NCBI GenBank assembly: GCA_001604385.1
Contig: LVBK01000033.1
Span: 257-64,256 of the forward strand
DNA length: 64,000 bases
Direction of reading: 5' to 3'
Source of the DNA: Spirochaetales bacterium Spiro_09
Lineage (GTDB): Bacteria; Spirochaetota; Spirochaetia; Treponematales; Treponemataceae
In this document: piece after piece, positions 16,802 through 25,954 of the stretch
Numbering within the stretch: position 1 is the first letter of the stretch
How the letters are laid out: every line of letters begins with the position of its first letter
The notes under the pieces: generated by a model
The model's database searches: none
Told to the model about the DNA's origin: nothing
Seen by the model: the letters and a program-made list of their open reading frames with translations, nothing else
Program-made: the position numbers and the translations under genes

Positions 16802-18397
16802 ATGAATGTGTTTTCCTTTCCCGACAACAGCGACGACATAACTGAACTTGAACAACGGTTCACACTCGATTCACTCGACAACTGGAATACTTCCGCCGGT
16901 TTGGTGGAGTCAGCCATACACATGATACAGCAAACCATTTCGGGCGCCGAATGCCGCGTTTTCGTCCACGTCCCCGAAGCGCGCGAGTATCGGGAAATAG
17001 ATCGTGAGGGTATCGCCTCCATTCCCGATGACTCCCTTTTTTCTGGATGTCTTGCCATGTGCGACACCGGCCTTTCTCTTGACCAGTTTTTTTCCGAATT
17101 CGCTCTCGAAGACCCGCTGCTTCACGAATTGCTTACCGTTTCCTACGGTGCCTATTATATCTATCCGATAGTACACCGCTTCAGTCTTCTTGCGTTTATT
17201 CTTCTGTGCCAACCGGCCATCAACCTGCTCAACAGTCCAATGACCGCCTCTCGGGACCATATCGATTTTCTCGATGATGTCGCATCCCGCATGAAAATCA
17301 ATCTCTATGCATCCTCCATCGCGGACAGACGGCAACGGGAGTTGATCGGGATTGCCCGTTTCCCGGCACGCCTGAAGAGGCATCACAGCATCGCCGAACT
17401 CTCGTCGCATATTCTGGAAGATCTTGCGGAACAAATACCATTTGACCGCGGTGTGTATTATGAATTCGACGAGTATTTGCACAAGCTGATACCTGCCGCC
17501 TGGAGCGGCATACCCACAGAACCGGGAGTACTCGAATCGGGTAAGGGTGTTTCAGGCCATGCCGTCGAAAAGCGCCGGGCGTTGTACATCCCGGACCGAA
17601 GCAAGCATCCCTCATTTTCCTTCATCAACGAAGAAGCCTTCATACAGGGTTCTTTCATATCGGCTCCCGTATGTACCGACAAGCGGGTCATCGGGGTCAT
17701 TACTATCGCGCGAAAACCGGAATCAGGCGAATCGTTTGGCGTTGAACACCGCTATACACTTGAAATCGCGGCGGCCTTTACGGCGAGCGAGATTAGCAGC
17801 AGGCGGCTGTATGATGAACTTGAGCAAAGCTACTTCTCGACGGTGGCCTCACTCTCGCGCGCCCTGGAAGCCAAAGACGAATACACGCGGGGACATTCGG
17901 AGCGGGTCATGACATATGCCGTCGGTATTGCGCGGACGCTGAAACTGTCCCCTGAGTCGGTCAGGCGGATTCGCTACGCAGCCATTCTGCACGATATTGG
18001 CAAAATAGGAATCAGTGACTCGATTATATGCAAGCCATCCTCACTGACGGACATCGAGTATGCGGAAATAAAACGGCACACTGAAATAGGGTATGATATT
18101 GTCAACTCTGGCAGCTTCTTCGCTGAAATCCGGGATTTAATCAAATATCATCATGAAAAACTGGATGGCAGCGGATACTACGCCAAACACCGGGGAGATT
18201 ATCCCTGGGAGGCGATGATTATCAGCCTGGCGGATATCTATGATGCGCTGACCTCGGATCGCCCGTATCGGGAAGCCTTTCCCCGGGAGAAAGCCCTTGA
18301 AACCCTGAAAGAGGTCATCGGAATAAGCTTTGACGACCGAATCTATGACGCCTTTACCAAATGGCTTGTCCACTCGGAAACCGCTCACCCCTCTTGA
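16802..18397 (+). CDS. GAF/HD-GYP c-di-GMP phosphodiesterase
   Basis: The 531-residue cytoplasmic protein has three parts. An N-terminal region of about 160 residues is unassigned. A GAF domain spans about residues 185-335 (FDRGVYYEFDEYLHKLIPAAWSG, GVSGHAVEKRRALYIPD). The C-terminal HD-GYP domain has RGHSERVMTYAVGIA, ILHDIGKIGI, KRHTEIGYDIV, KYHHEKLDGSGYY and ISLADIYDALTSDRPYR. HD-GYP enzymes hydrolyse c-di-GMP. The HD and HHE metal ligands are intact; the GYP tripeptide reads GYY here. It probably opposes the GGDEF proteins encoded elsewhere in the window. Confidence 0.9.
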   Translation: MNVFSFPDNSDDITELEQRFTLDSLDNWNTSAGLVESAIHMIQQTISGAECRVFVHVPEAREYREIDREGIASIPDDSLFSGCLAMCDTGLSLDQFFSEFALEDPLLHELLTVSYGAYYIYPIVHRFSLLAFILLCQPAINLLNSPMTASRDHIDFLDDVASRMKINLYASSIADRRQRELIGIARFPARLKRHHSIAELSSHILEDLAEQIPFDRGVYYEFDEYLHKLIPAAWSGIPTEPGVLESGKGVSGHAVEKRRALYIPDRSKHPSFSFINEEAFIQGSFISAPVCTDKRVIGVITIARKPESGESFGVEHRYTLEIAAAFTASEISSRRLYDELEQSYFSTVASLSRALEAKDEYTRGHSERVMTYAVGIARTLKLSPESVRRIRYAAILHDIGKIGISDSIICKPSSLTDIEYAEIKRHTEIGYDIVNSGSFFAEIRDLIKYHHEKLDGSGYYAKHRGDYPWEAMIISLADIYDALTSDRPYREAFPREKALETLKEVIGISFDDRIYDAFTKWLVHSETAHPS

Positions 18398-18422
18398 CAG
18401 CTCCACGGACACTTTCTATGAT
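18394..18422 (+). promoter_or_regulatory. Promoter of the riboflavin operon
   Basis: TTGACA and TATGAT are spaced by 17 bp. The -35 overlaps the stop codon of the HD-GYP gene. The predicted transcription start is just upstream of the first base of the FMN aptamer. Confidence 0.75.
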
Positions 18423-18430
18423 GGCCGCAT

Positions 18431-18559
18431 AATTCTTCAGGGCGGGGTGCAATTCCCCACCGGCGGTATAGCCCGCGAGCCCGTGCGCCTTTTCGGCACA
18501 CCATGGCAGATTCGGTGAAACTCCGAGGCCGACAGTTACAGTCTGGATGAAAGAAGAAA
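18431..18559 (+). promoter_or_regulatory. FMN riboswitch (RFN element) aptamer
   Basis: The conserved RFN blocks are present in order: CTTCAGGGCGGGGTGCAATT, CCCACCGGCGGTA, a variable arm GCCCGCGAGCCC, then GGTGAAACTCCGAGGCCGAC, ACAGTCTGGATG and the closing GAAAGAAGAA. It binds FMN and controls the riboflavin genes immediately downstream. The 5' strand CTTCAGGGCG (18435-18444) is also perfectly complementary to the 5' arm of the downstream terminator, providing an antiterminator. Confidence 0.96.
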
Positions 18560-18619
18560 CCAACTCCGGTACGTGCGCTTTCCCGAATATAGTGTGCGTA
18601 TTGGCTGAATCTGTCTATT

Positions 18620-18654
18620 CGCCCTGAAGACATCCTTGTTTTCGGGGTTTTTTT
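18620..18654 (+). terminator. Riboswitch-controlled terminator abutting ribD
   Basis: CCCTGAAGAC and GTTTTCGGGG form a 10-bp stem with loop ATCCTT, followed by seven T that end directly at the ribD ATG. The 3' arm's GGGG is the only Shine-Dalgarno-like sequence for ribD (7 nt spacing). The hairpin could therefore block both elongation and ribosome binding when FMN is bound. Confidence 0.85.
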
Positions 18655-19806
18655 ATGCACACGCATCAACACGATGAACAATTCATGCGCCTGGCACTGA
18701 AGCTTGCCCGCCGGGGCCAGGGCAGAACCAGGGCCAATCCCCTGGTGGGAGCCGTAATCGTAGATAACGGACACATTCTGGCAACGGGATGGCATCGTGC
18801 CTGGGGGAAAGCGCACGCCGAAATCGACGCATTGAATGCGGCACGTAAGGCCGGTCATCACGATCTTTCGCTCGCCACGCTCTATGTGAATCTTGAACCG
18901 TGCTGTCATCAAGGCAAAACACCACCCTGTACCGGGGCCATTATTCGCGCAGGAATCGGGACTGTGGTATGCGGAATGGAAGACCCGAATCCTCTTGTCA
19001 GGGGCAAGGGCATGAGCGAACTGCGTGCTGCGGGCATACACATTCGCTCGGGTATCTGCGAAACAGAATGTCGTGAACTCAATCATCCCTTTATCAGGTA
19101 CATGGAAACAGGTCTACCATCAATCACCCTGAAAACGGCTTCCTCCCTTGACGGCAAGATAGCCACTGAAACCGGAGCTTCACGCTGGATTTCGTGTGAA
19201 CAGTCCCGGGCGGAAGTACACCGCCTCCGCTCCCGGTCGGACGCGGTCCTTACCGGCCTCGGCACAATTCGGGCGGACAACCCGCTCCTCACCGCCAGGG
19301 TTTCCGGCCAATCATGTTCACCCCAACCGGTTCGGATCATAATTGACTCGCGGCTTCAGATCCCGCCCGAAAGCGCAATTCTCGCGACAGCCCTTCAATT
19401 TAAGACAATTATCGCAGTCAGACGAGATCTGGTTGAGCATGCCGACGCCGATTTCCTGAATCGTATGCGCATGGCAACCGAAGCCGGCGCGGAAGTGCTT
19501 CCAGTCAATCAAAAGGATGGGCACATCGACCTTGTCTGCCTGGCGCGCCTTCTGGCAGACAGGGGATTCCTCTCGATACTGCTTGAGGCGGGCAACACAT
19601 TGGGAAACGCAGCGCTTCACGCCGGAATTGTGGATCGGGTGCGAATGTATATTGCTCCCATCATTATTGGCTCGAATGAAGCGCCATCAGTATGCGGAGA
19701 CAAAGGCGCGATAACGATTCAAAGCGCATGGCGTCTGCACCGAACCCGCTATCGTCGCTGCGGGACGGATATCGTTGTGGAGGGAACATTATGTTCACCG
19801 GAATAG
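18655..19806 (+). CDS. ribD: Bifunctional riboflavin deaminase/reductase RibD
   Basis: The 383-residue enzyme has an N-terminal cytidine-deaminase-like domain with zinc ligands in HAEIDALN and NLEPCCHQGKTPPC. The C-terminal reductase domain has LKTASSLDGKIATETGASRWIS, VLTGLGTIRADNPLLTAR and ILLEAGNTLGNAAL. It carries out the second and third steps of riboflavin synthesis: deamination and then NADPH reduction of the pyrimidine. The ATG at 18655 directly follows the riboswitch terminator's T run. An alternative ATG at 18685 would remove ten family-typical residues. It overlaps ribE by 16 nt. Confidence 0.96.
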   Translation: MHTHQHDEQFMRLALKLARRGQGRTRANPLVGAVIVDNGHILATGWHRAWGKAHAEIDALNAARKAGHHDLSLATLYVNLEPCCHQGKTPPCTGAIIRAGIGTVVCGMEDPNPLVRGKGMSELRAAGIHIRSGICETECRELNHPFIRYMETGLPSITLKTASSLDGKIATETGASRWISCEQSRAEVHRLRSRSDAVLTGLGTIRADNPLLTARVSGQSCSPQPVRIIIDSRLQIPPESAILATALQFKTIIAVRRDLVEHADADFLNRMRMATEAGAEVLPVNQKDGHIDLVCLARLLADRGFLSILLEAGNTLGNAALHAGIVDRVRMYIAPIIIGSNEAPSVCGDKGAITIQSAWRLHRTRYRRCGTDIVVEGTLCSPE

Positions 19807-20447
19807 TTGAAGAAATCGCTGTAGTCCGAAACATTACCAGCCGGGGAACCGGCATGACAATCTGTATCAAGGCACCAAGGATTGCCGGCAAAATATCAGT
19901 CGGAGACAGCGTGGCGGTGAACGGGGTCTGCCTTACCGCCCGGGTATGTGACGGGACAACGTTTACAGCAGATATTATGGCGGAAACTCTTGCACGTACA
20001 ACCTTTTACCGTTTGAAGAGCGGACACAAACTGCATCTTGAACGCGCCTGTACGCCGGAAACCCGCCTCGGGGGGCACATTCTCAGCGGTCACATCGATA
20101 CCCTTGGCACAATTGAGCGGATAGCGCACACGGATACGGGCATACATATCCTGGTTAGCCACAATCCCGCATACTCACGCTATATTGCCGATCGCGCCTC
20201 CATCGCGCTGGACGGTGTCAGTTTGACAGTCATGCACGAAGATTCCGGCCATTTTCAGGTATCGCTCATTCCTCATACCGCCAACACCACCCTCCTGGCT
20301 ACCAGACACCGGGGAGCCGCCGTCCATCTCGAATTTGATCAACTGGCAAAATATGCACAGAAAACGCAGTTCATATCTCATGCGTCAAAGGACCAGGCAG
20401 CAACAAAAACACTCACGATTCACGGACTCATCGAACAGGGGTATTGA
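19791..20447 (+). CDS. ribE: Riboflavin synthase alpha chain RibE
   Basis: The track start (19692) lies in ribD. The ATG at 19791 follows GGAGGGAA and gives the universal N terminus MFTGIVEEIA; 218 residues. The two lumazine-binding repeats are visible: a first with SVAVNGVCLTA and a second with ASIALDGVSLTV, joined by RLGGHILSGHIDTLGTI. The enzyme dismutates two 6,7-dimethyl-8-ribityllumazines to riboflavin. The catalytic N-terminal Phe and the GVCLT Cys are present. Confidence 0.96.
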   Translation: MFTGIVEEIAVVRNITSRGTGMTICIKAPRIAGKISVGDSVAVNGVCLTARVCDGTTFTADIMAETLARTTFYRLKSGHKLHLERACTPETRLGGHILSGHIDTLGTIERIAHTDTGIHILVSHNPAYSRYIADRASIALDGVSLTVMHEDSGHFQVSLIPHTANTTLLATRHRGAAVHLEFDQLAKYAQKTQFISHASKDQAATKTLTIHGLIEQGY

Positions 20448-20449
20448 AC

Positions 20450-21652
20450 ATGAATAATCACATGAAAAAAGCCATTGCGGATCTTGCAGCGGGAAAACTC
20501 ATCATAATCGCCGATGATGAAAAACGGGAAAACGAGGGAGACCTTGTCATGGACGCGCGCTTTGCATCACCCGAACGCATAGCGTTTATGGCGCGTCATG
20601 CATGCGGACTTATTTGCGTTCCCATGCGGACTGAACGGCTCGCGGCACTCGGATTAAAACCGATGGCCGAAGTGAATAGGGATCCTCATGGAACGGCTTT
20701 TACAGTATCGGTCGACCATCGCAGCTGTACAACCGGAATATCTGCGGCAGATCGGGCCTTGACCATACGGGCTCTTGCCGACGACTCCTCGACGGCATCG
20801 GACTTTCGCATACCGGGTCATGTGTTTCCGCTTGCCGGCCGTACAGGAGGGATTGCGGAACGGCAGGGTCATACCGAGGCGTCGCTTGAAATGGTACAGG
20901 CAGCACGTGCCGACAACAGTTACCCTGCAGCGGTAATATGCGAAATATTGAATCCGGACGGAAGCATGACCCGCGGTGTTGACCTGGAACGGTTTGCACA
21001 AGTTCACGAACTTCCACTGATCACGGTACGGGAAATTATCGAATACCGGAATACGCGTTTAAACACCCTCATACGCGAAGCACATACACGGTTACCTTTG
21101 GAGGACGCGGTATTTGATTGTTACGGGTACCGCAATGTCCGAACAGGGGAAGAGCATCTAGCGCTGGTACTCGGCCCGGTATCTGAACGGCAACCGGTAA
21201 TATGCAGGGTCCACAGCGAATGCCTTACGGGAGACGCCCTCGGATCACTCAGATGCGATTGCGGGGCCCAATATAAAACGGCAATCCGGATGATTGCGAA
21301 GGAAGGCTGCGGAATACTTGTCTATCTTCGGCAGGAAGGACGAGGCATCGGGCTGGTAAACAAACTCAAGGCGTACAGTCTTCAGGACGCCGGGTGCGAC
21401 ACGGTGGACGCAAATCTCAGACTGGGTTTTCAATCTGATGAACGCACGTATGAGTGTGCTGCAGACATTATACGGGACCTGGGCGTCGACTCGGTCCAGC
21501 TTGTCACGAATAACCCTGATAAATGCAAATCTCTTGCCGAAAACGGCATCGAGGTAACCCGACGTATTCCCCTGGAAATTACCGCTAATGAGTACAACAA
21601 AGTGTACCTGGGCACAAAAAAAACACGAATGAATCACATTCTGTCACTGTAA
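20450..21652 (+). CDS. ribBA: RibBA: DHBP synthase / GTP cyclohydrolase II
   Basis: The track opens at a TTG (20444). The ATG at 20450, after GGGG at about 8 nt, is preferred and gives about 400 residues. The N-terminal half is 3,4-dihydroxy-2-butanone-4-phosphate synthase ([42 protein letters not shown]). The C-terminal half is GTP cyclohydrolase II, with zinc ligands in [19 protein letters not shown] and the [11 protein letters not shown] loop. The fusion supplies both precursors of riboflavin. The 5' end overlaps or abuts the ribE stop. Confidence 0.96.
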   Translation: MNNHMKKAIADLAAGKLIIIADDEKRENEGDLVMDARFASPERIAFMARHACGLICVPMRTERLAALGLKPMAEVNRDPHGTAFTVSVDHRSCTTGISAADRALTIRALADDSSTASDFRIPGHVFPLAGRTGGIAERQGHTEASLEMVQAARADNSYPAAVICEILNPDGSMTRGVDLERFAQVHELPLITVREIIEYRNTRLNTLIREAHTRLPLEDAVFDCYGYRNVRTGEEHLALVLGPVSERQPVICRVHSECLTGDALGSLRCDCGAQYKTAIRMIAKEGCGILVYLRQEGRGIGLVNKLKAYSLQDAGCDTVDANLRLGFQSDERTYECAADIIRDLGVDSVQLVTNNPDKCKSLAENGIEVTRRIPLEITANEYNKVYLGTKKTRMNHILSL

Positions 21653-21677
21653 AGAATTGACAACAAGGAGTCATACA

Positions 21678-22169
21678 ATGAACGTAATAGAAGGAAATCG
21701 TTTATCCAGCGGAATCAGATTCGGCATTGTCGCCTCGCGCTTCAATGAATTCATTACCTCACGCTTGCTTTCGGGCGCTCTTGATGCCATTACCCGTCAC
21801 GGCGGCTCCAAAGAAAATGTCACCCTTCTATGGGTTCCGGGTGCATTCGAAATTCCACTGGCGGCGCAACGGCTTGCACGATCCGCGGATATTGATGCCG
21901 TCATTTGCCTAGGCGCGGTCATACGGGGATCAACACCCCATTTTGACTATGTTGCCGCTGAGGTTTCAAAGGGAATCGCCCAGGTTTCCCTGACAACTGA
22001 AAAGCCGGTCATTTTCGGCGTGCTGACAACAAACACACTGGAAGAAGCAATTGAACGGGCTGGCAGCAAGGGCGGGAACAAGGGCTTTGACGCCGCCCTT
22101 ACCGCAATTGAAATGGTCAATCTGTTGACGGCAATACCCTTGCAACAACCAGCCATTCAGCGCTCATAG
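21678..22169 (+). CDS. ribH: 6,7-dimethyl-8-ribityllumazine synthase RibH
   Basis: The track opens upstream at 21657. The ATG at 21678 follows AAGGAG and gives 163 residues. Motifs are [65 protein letters not shown] and [26 protein letters not shown]. It condenses the ribD product with DHBP and forms icosahedral or pentameric shells. It is the last gene of the riboswitch-controlled operon. Confidence 0.96.
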   Translation: MNVIEGNRLSSGIRFGIVASRFNEFITSRLLSGALDAITRHGGSKENVTLLWVPGAFEIPLAAQRLARSADIDAVICLGAVIRGSTPHFDYVAAEVSKGIAQVSLTTEKPVIFGVLTTNTLEEAIERAGSKGGNKGFDAALTAIEMVNLLTAIPLQQPAIQRS

Positions 22170-22203
22170 TCTTTTTTTTTCGTTTGGGGTACACTGTAGG
22201 TCT

Positions 22204-23967
22204 ATGGCAAAGACAACAGACGACAAAAAAATCATCTATACGATGGACCGGGTTTCAAGAAGTCATGGCACAAAACAAGTGCTCAAGGATATCAGCCTGT
22301 CCTATTTTTATGGCGCCAAAATCGGCGTACTCGGTCTGAATGGTTCGGGAAAATCGAGCCTTCTGCGCATCCTTGCGGGGGTAGATACCGAATTTACCGG
22401 CGAAACAAGCTGTGCGCCGGGTTATTCCATCGGCTACCTGGAGCAGGAACCGCATCTGGAACCGGGTAAAACGGTAAAAGAGGTGGTGTCTGAAGGCGTT
22501 CAGGAGACCGTCGACCTTCTGGCGGAATTCGACGCGATAAACGAAGCGTTCGGCGACCCGGATGCGGATATGGACAAATTGATGGACAGACAGGCCCGGG
22601 TTCAGGAGCGGCTTGACGCAACCAATGCCTGGGAGCTGGACAGCCAGCTCGAGCTAGCGATGGATGCCCTCCGTTGTCCGCCGCCAGACCAGATAGTGGA
22701 CGTTCTTTCAGGAGGAGAGCGCAGACGGGTTGCCCTCTGCCGTCTTCTTCTGCAAAAGCCCGACATCCTTCTCCTGGATGAACCGACGAACCACCTTGAC
22801 GCCGAAACGGTCGCCTGGCTTGAACGTCACCTGCAACAGTATGAGGGCACCATCATCGCTGTAACCCACGACCGGTACTTCCTCGACAATGTTGCCGGCT
22901 GGATATTGGAACTTGACCGCGGAGAGGGAATCCCCTGGAAAGGAAACTACTCAAGCTGGCTCCAACAAAAAAATGACCGGCTTGCCCGGGAAGAAAAAGG
23001 CGAATCGGATCGACGGAAACAGCTTGAGCGGGAACTTGAATGGATAAGCATGAGCCCGAAGGGCAGGCATGCAAAAAGCAAGGCACGTATTTCTCAATAT
23101 GAAAAACTTCTTGCGGATGACGGGAAGGAAAAGCTTAAAGACACAAAAATCACCATACCGGCAGGACCACGGCTTGGAAATGTCGTTATCGATGCCAAGG
23201 GCTTGTCGAAAGCCTATGGCGAACGGCTCCTTTTTGACAACATCGAATTTCTTGTCCCTCCCGGCGCCATTGTCGGCATTATCGGCCCAAACGGCGCGGG
23301 AAAGACAACGCTGTTCAAACTCATTGCCGGAGCCGCCGGCCAGGCAGTGCCGAACGGCCCCGGAAACAAGCCGGAAATCGTCAAGCCGGACTCAGGAACC
23401 ATAAAACTGGGAGATACCGTAAAACTTGCCTATGTGGACCAAATGCGCGGGAAGCTTGATCCAGAAAAGACTGTCTGGGAACAGCTGTCGGACGGCCTTG
23501 ACGTTATCAAGCTCGGTGCCGTCGACGCAAGTGGTCGCGGCATTAACGGCCCGATCCGGGAGGTCAACTCGCGGGCATACTGCTCATGGTTCAATTTCTC
23601 CGGTTCTGACCAGTCCCGCAAGGTCGGGGTCCTCTCAGGCGGGGAGCGCAACAGATTGAATCTTGCCATGATGGTCAAGGAAAGCGCAAACGTACTCCTG
23701 CTCGACGAGCCGACGAACGATCTTGACGTAAACACCATGCGCGCGCTTGAAGAAGCGCTTGATACCTTCGCGGGATGCGCCCTCGTTATCAGCCATGACC
23801 GCTGGTTCCTTGACCGGGTATGCACGCACCTTCTGGCCTTCGAGGCGAACGGAGAAGTTGTCTGGTATGACGGCAACTGGAGTGAATACGCGGAATGGCG
23901 GCGACAGAAATACGGCAAGGAGGCAGACACCCCGCACCGGGGCGTCTACCGGAAACTGGAACGCTGA
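22204..23967 (+). CDS. ettA: ABC-F translation factor EttA
   Basis: The 587-residue protein has two ABC domains and no membrane part. The first has GLNGSGKSSLLR, LSGGERRRVALCRLLLQ and LLLDEPTNHLD. The second has GPNGAGKTTLF, LSGGERNRLNLAMMV and LLLDEPTNDLD. Between them is the charged linker region that enters the ribosome (WISMSPKGRHAKSKARISQYEKLL, typical of EttA). EttA regulates entry of ribosomes into elongation according to ATP level. TACACT lies so close to the ATG that the leader would be about 2 nt. An intrinsic terminator follows. Confidence 0.93.
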   Translation: MAKTTDDKKIIYTMDRVSRSHGTKQVLKDISLSYFYGAKIGVLGLNGSGKSSLLRILAGVDTEFTGETSCAPGYSIGYLEQEPHLEPGKTVKEVVSEGVQETVDLLAEFDAINEAFGDPDADMDKLMDRQARVQERLDATNAWELDSQLELAMDALRCPPPDQIVDVLSGGERRRVALCRLLLQKPDILLLDEPTNHLDAETVAWLERHLQQYEGTIIAVTHDRYFLDNVAGWILELDRGEGIPWKGNYSSWLQQKNDRLAREEKGESDRRKQLERELEWISMSPKGRHAKSKARISQYEKLLADDGKEKLKDTKITIPAGPRLGNVVIDAKGLSKAYGERLLFDNIEFLVPPGAIVGIIGPNGAGKTTLFKLIAGAAGQAVPNGPGNKPEIVKPDSGTIKLGDTVKLAYVDQMRGKLDPEKTVWEQLSDGLDVIKLGAVDASGRGINGPIREVNSRAYCSWFNFSGSDQSRKVGVLSGGERNRLNLAMMVKESANVLLLDEPTNDLDVNTMRALEEALDTFAGCALVISHDRWFLDRVCTHLLAFEANGEVVWYDGNWSEYAEWRRQKYGKEADTPHRGVYRKLER

Positions 23968-23982
23968 TCACGTATTGAACGG

Positions 23983-24014
23983 GGCTCGCTCTTCAGGGGC
24001 GAGCCTGTCTTTTC
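23983..24014 (+). terminator. Terminator after ettA
   Basis: GGCTCGC and GCGAGCC form a 7-bp stem with a 9-nt loop, followed by TGTCTTTTCTTT. It extends into the 3' end of the convergent GGDEF gene. Confidence 0.65.
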
Positions 24015-25954
24015 TTTCGCTTTTCGTCATACAGCAACCGGTCCGCCCCGGACAGCAGCTTTTCCAGATTATACTGACCCTTCCCGAAACTGACGCTGCC
24101 AAGGCTGATAGACAGGCAGAAGGGTTCTCCCGAAGAACGATTCCACTCAGCCAATAATGTATCAAGGCGCATACGAATGTTCCTGTAGCTTTCTCGGTTG
24201 CTTTCGACCGCAACAACGGCAAATTCATCCCCCGAAAGCCGCGCAATTATATCAACCGCCCGAAACGCTTTACGCAGCAATACGGACATGGCAATCAGGG
24301 CCCTGTCTCCGGCGTCATGACCCCAGGTGTCGTTGATATATTTCAAACCGTCAAGATCCCCGAAAATCACCAGGCCGCCCTTATTCATGCGTTGATACAT
24401 ACGAATTGCCTGTTGCCCAAGCGCAAGAAAACCCCTCCGGTTATACAAGCCGGTCAGTTCATCAACGCGGGACATACTGTCCAGTTCCCGGTTGGTTTTC
24501 TCAAGGTGTTCCCGGAGGGCCCCCAGATTTTCCTCAATAAGAAGATTTTCCATATATACCAAATCGAAGCTGATAATATGCGAAAGCTGTACGCACAGTA
24601 TTTCGTAGATGCCGGAACTCATTTTTCCGGGTTCGAATACCAGATATCCCAGTAAATCCTCCTGCTGATGCATGGAAGTAACCACGAGCTTCCTTCTCCT
24701 GTCAGAGAAGGTACCGTCAGGCAGCAGCATTTGTCGGGGATTAAAGCTGACTCCCTCAGAATCCCGCATTTCAGGCCAGTCAAGATCATAGCTCAAAATC
24801 AGGCGCGCATGGTCGGGAAGCACAAATTCGTCTTCCTTTTTACAGGTAATGCGCTCATCGTATAATACCAGCGCGGCGCTCTGAATCCTGAATGATTCAA
24901 GATCATGCTGCAGGGTTTCCAGAAGTTCCGAGAGCGTGAATACCGTATTGAGCCGGGCAATATAGTTCCGCATCCGGTATACATCGTCCTCGATTAAGAA
25001 ACGTTCGTATCCCGGACTTCCGGAGAAGGCGACGTGCCACAGCACATTGTTTCCGCTCTCATCCACCGCGTTAATCTTTGGCTCAAGCTTTGCGACACAG
25101 CCACAGCTTTGCCTGAATAGAGCCCGACAGGGGACTTCATGGACCAGGGGGACAGATTCTCCCCGGGTAAGCCGTTCCGCGATCGACGCGGCGAAGCGTG
25201 ATTGGCCGTACATATCCTGACTGACGGTGCTGATGGTCGGACTGTGATAGCTTGCGTGCTTGATGTCATCAAACCCGGTGACGATCACATCTTCCGGCAC
25301 CCGATACCCCTTTTCCTGCAACGCGCGCAAGGCCCCCATCGCCATCATATCGCTCAGGGCAATCACGCACGAAAACTCGGGATGGGGACCTTTCAGGAAT
25401 TGTTCCATCGCGTTATAGGACGCGGTGGTATTAAAGCCCCCGACAAGTATTCGCGACGAGTCAAGCTCTATCCCGTTTATGGACAGGCGTTTTTTGACCA
25501 AATCCAGCCGCTGTACGGATTCCGGGTTGTCCACCGGTCCGGTTATAACCAGGGGAGCAAGCCGGCCATGCACATGCAGCACATGATCAACGACCGCTGT
25601 CAGCCCGGGCACAATATCGGCTACAACGCTCGGTATGCCGGGAAGCGGAATCGATATGCTTACCAGGGGAATATCCCGAAGCGGCTCCAGCCAACGGACA
25701 TATTCATCAAGCTTAATATAGTTGCACTGTATTCCCGTCAACACAATAAGGGCGTCGACAGAATGGCGCCGGATCATCGAATACACCGAAAGATGCTGAT
25801 ACTCAAAGCCAAAGGGCCAATTTGGGGAGCGCGCCGAAAAAACGACCAGATCCAGATCATGTTCACGACACCATGAATCGGCGCCATCCATAAAATCGCG
25901 GGAAAAACTGAGATCATATTCGTGCAGCAGGAGCCCTATTCTGGTACGCTTCAT
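23993..25954 (-). CDS. Diguanylate cyclase with LacI/periplasmic-binding-protein-like sensor (SGDEF variant)
   Basis: The 653-residue protein has three parts. The first (about 1-290) is a LacI/XylR-type ligand-binding domain without a helix-turn-helix (RIGLLLHEYDLSFSRDFMDGADSWC, VIVTGFDDIKHASYHSPTISTVSQD), ending at a RQSCGC motif. A GAF-like middle region follows. The C-terminal GGDEF domain has VDELTGLYNRRGF, an I-site RxxD (RAVD) and SGDEF in place of GGDEF. There is no signal peptide, so sensing would be cytoplasmic. The start overlaps the upstream paralogue by 4 nt. Activity with SGDEF is plausible but unproven. Confidence 0.85.
   Translation of the reverse strand: MKRTRIGLLLHEYDLSFSRDFMDGADSWCREHDLDLVVFSARSPNWPFGFEYQHLSVYSMIRRHSVDALIVLTGIQCNYIKLDEYVRWLEPLRDIPLVSISIPLPGIPSVVADIVPGLTAVVDHVLHVHGRLAPLVITGPVDNPESVQRLDLVKKRLSINGIELDSSRILVGGFNTTASYNAMEQFLKGPHPEFSCVIALSDMMAMGALRALQEKGYRVPEDVIVTGFDDIKHASYHSPTISTVSQDMYGQSRFAASIAERLTRGESVPLVHEVPCRALFRQSCGCVAKLEPKINAVDESGNNVLWHVAFSGSPGYERFLIEDDVYRMRNYIARLNTVFTLSELLETLQHDLESFRIQSAALVLYDERITCKKEDEFVLPDHARLILSYDLDWPEMRDSEGVSFNPRQMLLPDGTFSDRRRKLVVTSMHQQEDLLGYLVFEPGKMSSGIYEILCVQLSHIISFDLVYMENLLIEENLGALREHLEKTNRELDSMSRVDELTGLYNRRGFLALGQQAIRMYQRMNKGGLVIFGDLDGLKYINDTWGHDAGDRALIAMSVLLRKAFRAVDIIARLSGDEFAVVAVESNRESYRNIRMRLDTLLAEWNRSSGEPFCLSISLGSVSFGKGQYNLEKLLSGADRLLYDEKRKKRQARP

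Noticed and set aside
25202-25876. 224-residue plus-strand ORF opposite the SGDEF gene
   Set aside because: Antisense shadow; the minus-strand frame has conserved LacI-type and GGDEF motifs.
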